From Streptomyces venezuelae (GTDB taxonomy: Bacteria > Actinomycetota > Actinomycetes > Streptomycetales > Streptomycetaceae), in assembly GCF_008642275.1 (NCBI RefSeq), contig NZ_CP029189.1, forward strand, positions 1,297,001 through 1,361,000: a stretch of DNA of 64,000 nt, read 5' to 3'. Below the pieces are notes generated by a model. That model was not told where the DNA came from and did not search any database. It saw only the letters and a list, made by a program, of their open reading frames with translations. Made by a program: the position numbers and the translations under genes. Below, piece by piece: positions 59,605 to 64,000 of this stretch. Each line of letters opens with the position of its first letter. The stretch's first letter is position 1.

Positions 59605-60627
59605 TCAGTCGTCCGGGTCGGCCCGGTCCAACGCCGGCCGCAGTCCTGGGGCCGACTCGGTGAGGAGGTAGTCGGCGACCGCCGTGTCGGTGACGAGGCT
59701 GGTCACCAGCCCCGACCTCAGCACGGCCCCGATCGCCGCGGCCTTGCGCAGTCCGCCCGCGATCGCCACGACCTCGGGGATCCGCCGCAGCCGGTCCGCC
59801 TCCACGGTGATGCACCGTTCGCCGAGGTCCCGGCCGACGCGACGCCCCTCGGCGTCGAACAGGTGCGCGGACATCTCCGCGGCCACGCCCAGCGAGGCGT
59901 AGTGCTCCCGCTCCTCGTCGGTCAGCATGTCGTGCACCGTCGAGATACCCGGCTCCCACGAGCCGATCGACACCGCCGCGACCGTCACCTTGTCGAAGTA
60001 CTCGAAAGCGCGCGCGATCCCCGTCTGGCTGCGCAGCGCCGCCGCGGTCGCCGGATCGGGCAGCAGCATCGGCGCGTAGATCGGGTGCGCGTCACCGCCC
60101 GAGACCTGCGCGGCCCGGCGTACGGCCTCGACCGAACCGCGTTCGGCCGTCCCCGCGTCGTACACGCCGGTCAGCTGCACCACGGTGCACTGCGGCAGCC
60201 GGTGCAGGGAGGCGGCCATGTGAATGGTCGACCGCCCCCACGCCAGGCCCAGTACGTCGCCTTCGTTGACCAGCTCGCCCAGCAGATCGGCGGCGACCGC
60301 GCCCAGGTTCTCCGGGTCGGGCGCGTCCTCGGTGGCGTCGGCGGGCGACTCCACGACGACGGCGTGCCGGAGCCCGTACCGGGCCCTGAGCGCGTCCGAC
60401 CGCTCGGCATCGAGCTCGGCCGGTACCCGGATCTCGATCCGTACGAGGTCACGTTCGAGGGCGGTCTCCAGGACCCGGGCCACCTTGAAGCGGCTCACGC
60501 CGAACTCCTCGGCAATCTGGATCTTGGACTTGCCCTCCAGGTAGAAGCGGCGTGCCATGGCCGCCGCCTGCACCAGCTCCGCGGGTCCCATCCGCAGGGC
60601 TGACCGTCCCGCCGACATTGCAGACAC
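59605..60627 (-). CDS. SorC/DeoR-type sugar-binding transcriptional regulator
   Basis: The 340-residue protein has an N-terminal helix-turn-helix (FYLEGKSKIQIAEEFGVSRFKVARVLETAL) and a C-terminal sugar-phosphate-binding domain (GDVLGLAWGRSTIHMAASLHRL; AIAGGLRKAAAIGAVLRSG). The GTG at 60627 has AGGAGAG upstream; 60651 and 60618 are alternatives. It lies 115 bases downstream of rpe and may respond to a pentose phosphate. Confidence 0.9.
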   Translation of the reverse strand: MSAMSAGRSALRMGPAELVQAAAMARRFYLEGKSKIQIAEEFGVSRFKVARVLETALERDLVRIEIRVPAELDAERSDALRARYGLRHAVVVESPADATEDAPDPENLGAVAADLLGELVNEGDVLGLAWGRSTIHMAASLHRLPQCTVVQLTGVYDAGTAERGSVEAVRRAAQVSGGDAHPIYAPMLLPDPATAAALRSQTGIARAFEYFDKVTVAAVSIGSWEPGISTVHDMLTDEEREHYASLGVAAEMSAHLFDAEGRRVGRDLGERCITVEADRLRRIPEVVAIAGGLRKAAAIGAVLRSGLVTSLVTDTAVADYLLTESAPGLRPALDRADPDD

Positions 60628-60742
60628 CGCGCTCTCCTCACTGCTGTTCACACTCTCGACTCGCCGTTCATCCTGTCAGATCCGACGGCCGTTGATCAGC
60701 CTGGACAGCTCCCGTTCACCGAGCTGTTCATCAACCCTTGGT

Positions 60743-61429
60743 TCAGTGGTCGCACGCCCACGGCGCGGCGGCGATCGCCGCACCCGCCTGCTCACGCAGC
60801 GTGCGCACGGCGGTGGCGGGATCGACCGCCCCGTAGACCGCGCTGCCCGCCACGAAGACGTCCGCTCCGGCCTCGGCACAGCGCTCGATGGTCGAGGCCG
60901 AGACCCCGCCGTCGACCTGGAGCCACAGCTCCAGACCGTGCTTCGCGATCAGCTCCCGGGTACGGCGGATCTTCGGGAGCATGATGTCGAGAAAGGGCTG
61001 GCCGCCGAAGCCGGGCTCGACCGTCATGATCAGCAGCATGTCGAGCTCGGGAAGGATGTCCTCGTACTGCTCGATCGGCGTCGCGGGCTTGAGGGCCATC
61101 GAGGCCCGCGCCCCCTTGGCCCGGATCTCCCGGGCGAGCCGTACGGGCGCGGCGGCGGCCTCGGCGTGGAAGGTGACCGAGCCCGCGCCGGCCTCCACGT
61201 ACTGGGGGGCCCAGCGGTCCGGGTCCTCGATCATCAGGTGAAGGTCGAGCGGGATGTCCGTGGCCCTGCTCAGGGACTCCACGATCGGCATACCGAGGGT
61301 CAGGTTCGGGACGAAGTGGTTGTCCATGACGTCGACATGCAGCCAGTCGGCCCCCTCGACGGCCTTCGCCTCCTCGGCGAGACGGGCGAAGTCGGCGGAC
61401 AGGATGCTGGGATAGATCTGAGCGGCCAT
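60743..61429 (-). CDS. rpe: Ribulose-phosphate 3-epimerase
   Basis: The 228-residue TIM-barrel enzyme of the pentose phosphate pathway has [28 protein letters not shown] (metal His and Asp), [24 protein letters not shown] and [29 protein letters not shown]. It interconverts D-ribulose 5-phosphate and D-xylulose 5-phosphate. The frame is open much further upstream, but the ATG at 61429 gives the normal length. Confidence 0.96.
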   Translation of the reverse strand: MAAQIYPSILSADFARLAEEAKAVEGADWLHVDVMDNHFVPNLTLGMPIVESLSRATDIPLDLHLMIEDPDRWAPQYVEAGAGSVTFHAEAAAAPVRLAREIRAKGARASMALKPATPIEQYEDILPELDMLLIMTVEPGFGGQPFLDIMLPKIRRTRELIAKHGLELWLQVDGGVSASTIERCAEAGADVFVAGSAVYGAVDPATAVRTLREQAGAAIAAAPWACDH

Positions 61430-62139
61430 GCCCCAAGCCTGCCATGCCCCCACCGGGTTCCGGCCACGACCCCGCAAGTCTCCCCACGCGGGACCGCACA
61501 GCAAGCCCACCCCCGGCACAGCCGTACCGGGGGGCGGGATCCGGCCGGGCGGGGGTGGGGGCGGGGGTTCCGGGTGCGGAAGCCGAGAAGCGGGCGGGGC
61601 TTCGGATGAGCGGGAGCCGCCGGGGCGGTGGTCGGTGATGCGGGTGGGGTTTCCCGTCAGTCCCATCGTCCCTCCGGGGCGGGCCGGTCCCTCAAGGGCG
61701 CTCCTCCTACGTCGTCGCGTCGCTACGCGATGGCCTCCGGCCACCCTTGACCGACCGACCCGCCCCGGAGACACGAAAGACTGCCGGGAAACCCCCAGAA
61801 GAACGGGCCGGTCGATACTTCCAGGGACGGGGCGGTCGACGATGCCCGGCAGGGTCGGGCGTGGGGACGACCGGGAGACGAGCCCGTCCAGACCCGAGCC
61901 CGGGGCGGTGCCGAGGAGGCGCACCAGATCGCTACGCGCTCCTCAACTCGCTGCGTCTGGCGACCGTCTGTGGCTGGACATAGGCCGCCCACGGCCTCGA
62001 TCCGTCCTTTCGACCTGCGTCCGACGGCCGGCCTGGGCTGGGCATAGGCCGCCCACGGCCTCGATCCGTCCTGCGTCCGACGGCCGTCGCGCGTGGCAGG
62101 GGCTTCCGGAGGGCGGTGTTCGGTGCCCTCCGGGGTTCC
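61430..62139. other. Gene-free stretch of 710 bases between rpe and rsmB
   Basis: Open frames here have no recognisable protein pattern and their composition looks non-coding. The stretch holds GC-rich runs (61533-61570), patches such as CGCTACGCGATGGCCTCCGG that resemble Streptomyces intergenic repeat material, and the direct repeats at 61980-62085. Promoter elements for rpe could not be assigned. Confidence 0.7.
61980..62085. repeat. 29-bp direct repeat plus a 15-bp companion repeat
   Basis: A 29-base unit beginning ATAGGCCGCCCACGGCCTCG occurs at 61980-62008 and 62044-62072. CTGCGTCCGACGGCC occurs at 62015-62029 and 62071-62085. A weaker copy precedes them (61951-61979). Non-coding. Confidence 0.85.
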
Positions 62140-63615
62140 CTACGCCGTGCGCCTCAGGAGTGCCAGGTACATCGCGTCCGTGCCGTGCAGGTGGGGCCAC
62201 AGCTGGATGTCCGGGCCGTCGCCCAGGGCCGGGACGCCCGACATGAAGGGCCTCGCGTCGATGAGTTCCGCGGACACCGGGGAGTGGCCCGCGCCACGGC
62301 CCTTCAGGACGTCGTCCACGACGACCCGGGTCTCCGCGAGGTGCGGCGAGCACGTCGCGTAGCCGACGACGCCGCCCACCCGCACCGCCGCCAGCGCCTC
62401 ACGCAGCAGCCCGCGCTGGAGCGGCGCGAAGCCCTCCAGATCCTCCGGGCGGCGGCGCCAGCGGGCCTCGGGGCGGCGGCGCAGCGCGCCGAGGCCCGAG
62501 CAGGGGACGTCCATCAGGACGCGGTCGAAGGAGCCCGGCAGCCAGGCCGGGCGGGTGCCGTCGGCCGCGATGACCTGGTACGGGCCGGGGTTGCCGGCGA
62601 GGGATCGCTCCACGAGCCGGGCCCGGTGCGGCTGCTTCTCCGAGGCCAGCAGGAACGCCCCGCGCTGCGCCGCGAGCGCCGCGAGCAGCGCCGCCTTGCC
62701 GCCCGGGCCCGCGCAGCCGTCGAGCCACCGCTCGTCGCGGCCTTCGACCGGTGCGGCCGCGAGGGCCATGGCCACCAGCTGGCTGCCCTCGTCCTGGACG
62801 CCCGCACGGCCGTCGCGGACCGCCTCCAGCGCGCCCGGTTCGCCGCCCTCGGCCATCCGGACGGCGTACGGCGACCAGCGGCCCGGCAGCGCCGAGTCCT
62901 CGCCGACGGCCTCCAGGAGTTCCTCCGGCGTGGACCGGCCCGGGCGGGCGACCAGGGTCACCTCGGGCCGTTCGTTGTCGGCCTCCAGCAGGTCCTCGAT
63001 GCCCGCACGCCCGCCGCCCAGCGAGTCCCACAGGGCGCTGACGACCCACCGGGGGTGCGAGTGGTACACCGCGAGGTGTTCCTCGGCGTCCTCCTCGTAG
63101 GGCGGGGCGACGCGCTCCAGCCAGCCGTCCAGATCGTGCGCGGCGATCTTGCGCAGGACGGCGTTCACGAACTTGGCGCGCCCGTCTCCGAGCACCACCC
63201 GGGCCAGTTCCACGCTCGCCGAGACCGCGGCGTGCGTGGGGATGCGGGTGCCGAGCAGCTGGTGGGCGCCGAGCGAGAGCACGTCCAGCACCGGCGGGTC
63301 CACCTCCCGCAGCGGGCGGTCGATGCACGCCTTGATGACGGCGTCGTAGGTGCCCTGGCGGCGCAGTGTCCCGTAGACCAGCTCGGTGGCCAGTGCCGCG
63401 TCCCGTGCTTCGAACTTCTCGTCCTGGCGGGCCTTCTTGAGCAGCGGCGGCAGTACGAGGTTGGCGTAGGCGTCGCGCTCGTCCACCGCCCGGAGCACCT
63501 CGAAGGCCAGCATCCGGACGGGGTCCTTCTGCGGCCGGCGGTAGGGCTTGGCCTGCTTGCCACCGGCGCCTGCGGGGGCGGGCTTGCGACGGGGCTGACG
63601 GGGCTGTTCGCTCAC
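62140..63615 (-). CDS. rsmB: 16S rRNA m5C967 methyltransferase (RsmB family)
   Basis: The 491-residue protein has an N-terminal NusB-like RNA-binding domain (about 30-170, AFEVLRAVDERDAYANLVLPPLLKK) and a C-terminal SAM-dependent methyltransferase domain with GSQLVAMALAAAP, DGCAGPGGKAALLAAL (SAM loop), catalytic Cys in DVPCSGLGALRRRPEARW and YATCSPHLAE. A basic Pro/Lys-rich N-terminal tail is typical of actinobacterial versions. It follows fmt by about 200 bases. Confidence 0.94.
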   Translation of the reverse strand: MSEQPRQPRRKPAPAGAGGKQAKPYRRPQKDPVRMLAFEVLRAVDERDAYANLVLPPLLKKARQDEKFEARDAALATELVYGTLRRQGTYDAVIKACIDRPLREVDPPVLDVLSLGAHQLLGTRIPTHAAVSASVELARVVLGDGRAKFVNAVLRKIAAHDLDGWLERVAPPYEEDAEEHLAVYHSHPRWVVSALWDSLGGGRAGIEDLLEADNERPEVTLVARPGRSTPEELLEAVGEDSALPGRWSPYAVRMAEGGEPGALEAVRDGRAGVQDEGSQLVAMALAAAPVEGRDERWLDGCAGPGGKAALLAALAAQRGAFLLASEKQPHRARLVERSLAGNPGPYQVIAADGTRPAWLPGSFDRVLMDVPCSGLGALRRRPEARWRRRPEDLEGFAPLQRGLLREALAAVRVGGVVGYATCSPHLAETRVVVDDVLKGRGAGHSPVSAELIDARPFMSGVPALGDGPDIQLWPHLHGTDAMYLALLRRTA

Positions 63616-63813
63616 GTGAAAGGTGCTCCGGGGTTACGAGTGCTACGGGTGATACCGGTGTGGGTACTGCGCCTGTTACGGGTGCGAGTGCCGCCGGTGC
63701 TGCGGGCGTTTCGGGCGTCCGGGTGGCTCCGGTCCCGAAGCCCGCCCGGCCCGGCCTCCCGGCCGGGCAGGTGGTGCGTGGGTACGGCCGCGTCCGGGCG
63801 GCGTCCCCACCGG

Positions 63814-64000
63814 TCAGCCTACGTCGGCTCCGCCGAGCCGCTCGCCGGGAGCGATCCGTACACCGCGCGCCCAGTCGGCGGCGCGCATCGGCTTCTTGCC
63901 CTGCGGCTGCACCCACAGCAGTTCCACGGCATGCGAGCCGGTGCCCGCGTACACGTTGTTCTTGGCGGGGGCCAGCTCGCCCGGCGCCAGGTCCGTGCGG
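63814..64000 (-). CDS. fmt: Methionyl-tRNA formyltransferase, C-terminal fragment
   Basis: The visible 61 codons read [20 protein letters not shown], then [20 protein letters not shown] and [14 protein letters not shown] before a TGA. This is the C-terminal OB-fold end of Fmt, with the conserved [16 protein letters not shown]. The rest lies beyond the window. The usual fmt-rsmB order supports the call. Confidence 0.93.
   Translation of the reverse strand, partial: RTDLAPGELAPAKNNVYAGTGSHAVELLWVQPQGKKPMRAADWARGVRIAPGERLGGADVG

Noticed and set aside
61428..62246. A 272-codon plus-strand frame in the gap between rpe and rsmB
   Set aside because: Arg/Pro/Gly-rich translation without domains, it runs into rsmB on the opposite strand and covers the direct repeats.

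Overview
The window looks like the core chromosome of a Streptomyces species. Evidence: very high GC with third-codon G/C bias, many GTG starts behind GGAGG-type ribosome binding sites, a secreted multidomain GH18 chitinase with chitinase-type promoter repeats, a fused ECF41 sigma factor, a GuaB1-type enzyme, RNase Sa/barstar genes, and the actinobacterial order fmt-rsmB-rpe. No tRNA, rRNA, CRISPR array, prophage or replication origin was seen. One complete insertion sequence is present.

Layout. 1-1530: end of a riboflavin operon on the minus strand (ribE fragment, ribD) behind an FMN riboswitch with a visible intrinsic terminator. 1650-10800: chitinase; an ECF41 sigma factor and its likely target SDR gene; a divergent ROK repressor/MFS pair around a palindromic operator; an NCS2 nucleobase permease; two proteins of unknown function. 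11300-18900: an amino-acid catabolic locus with a DavB-like L-amino-acid 2-monooxygenase and a DavA-like amidase, and further along an amino-acid permease plus Lrp/AsnC regulator. Both operons carry helically phased TTGCG repeats in their upstream regions. Between them lie a Cys-type leader peptide with a truncated glutathionyl-hydroquinone-reductase-like protein, an acetyltransferase, and an IS481-family element inserted exactly in a CCTAGG palindrome that forms the stop codons of two convergent genes.

18900-30700: an SDR remnant coupled to an SGNH hydrolase, a PF03640-type lipoprotein, a LytTR two-component system wrapped around a sodium:solute symporter, guaB1, xdhC coupled to a catalytically dead IS701-like transposase with a TTA codon, and a TMEM175-like channel. 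30700-56700: a long run of tightly packed minus-strand genes. The first part (30728-40586) has a SnoaL-like protein, a cNMP-binding histidine kinase, an MFS exporter, a three-subunit molybdenum hydroxylase, an NADP oxidoreductase, an aldehyde dehydrogenase and a DJ-1 protein. The second part (40657-54315) combines a partner-switching module (two STAS proteins, an RsbW-like kinase, a SpoIIE phosphatase), a MinD-like ATPase, glycogen debranching enzyme, an AGE-like sugar epimerase, VOC, GMC oxidoreductase, three SnoaL-like proteins, a ThDP enzyme and two PfpI proteins. It starts at a divergent promoter region with a phased GAAGTCG repeat array. On the other side is a UBP zinc finger and a REC/glutaredoxin-like/thioredoxin-reductase-like fusion that has lost its redox cysteines. 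This block is the best candidate for an undescribed stress or redox regulatory system.

56700-64000: small genes (ABM monooxygenase, truncated haemoglobin), dispersed Streptomyces repeats that form the 3' end of a barstar gene, the barstar/secreted RNase pair, a small CarD-like protein, a SorC-type regulator, rpe, a 710-base gene-free stretch with direct repeats, rsmB and the end of fmt.
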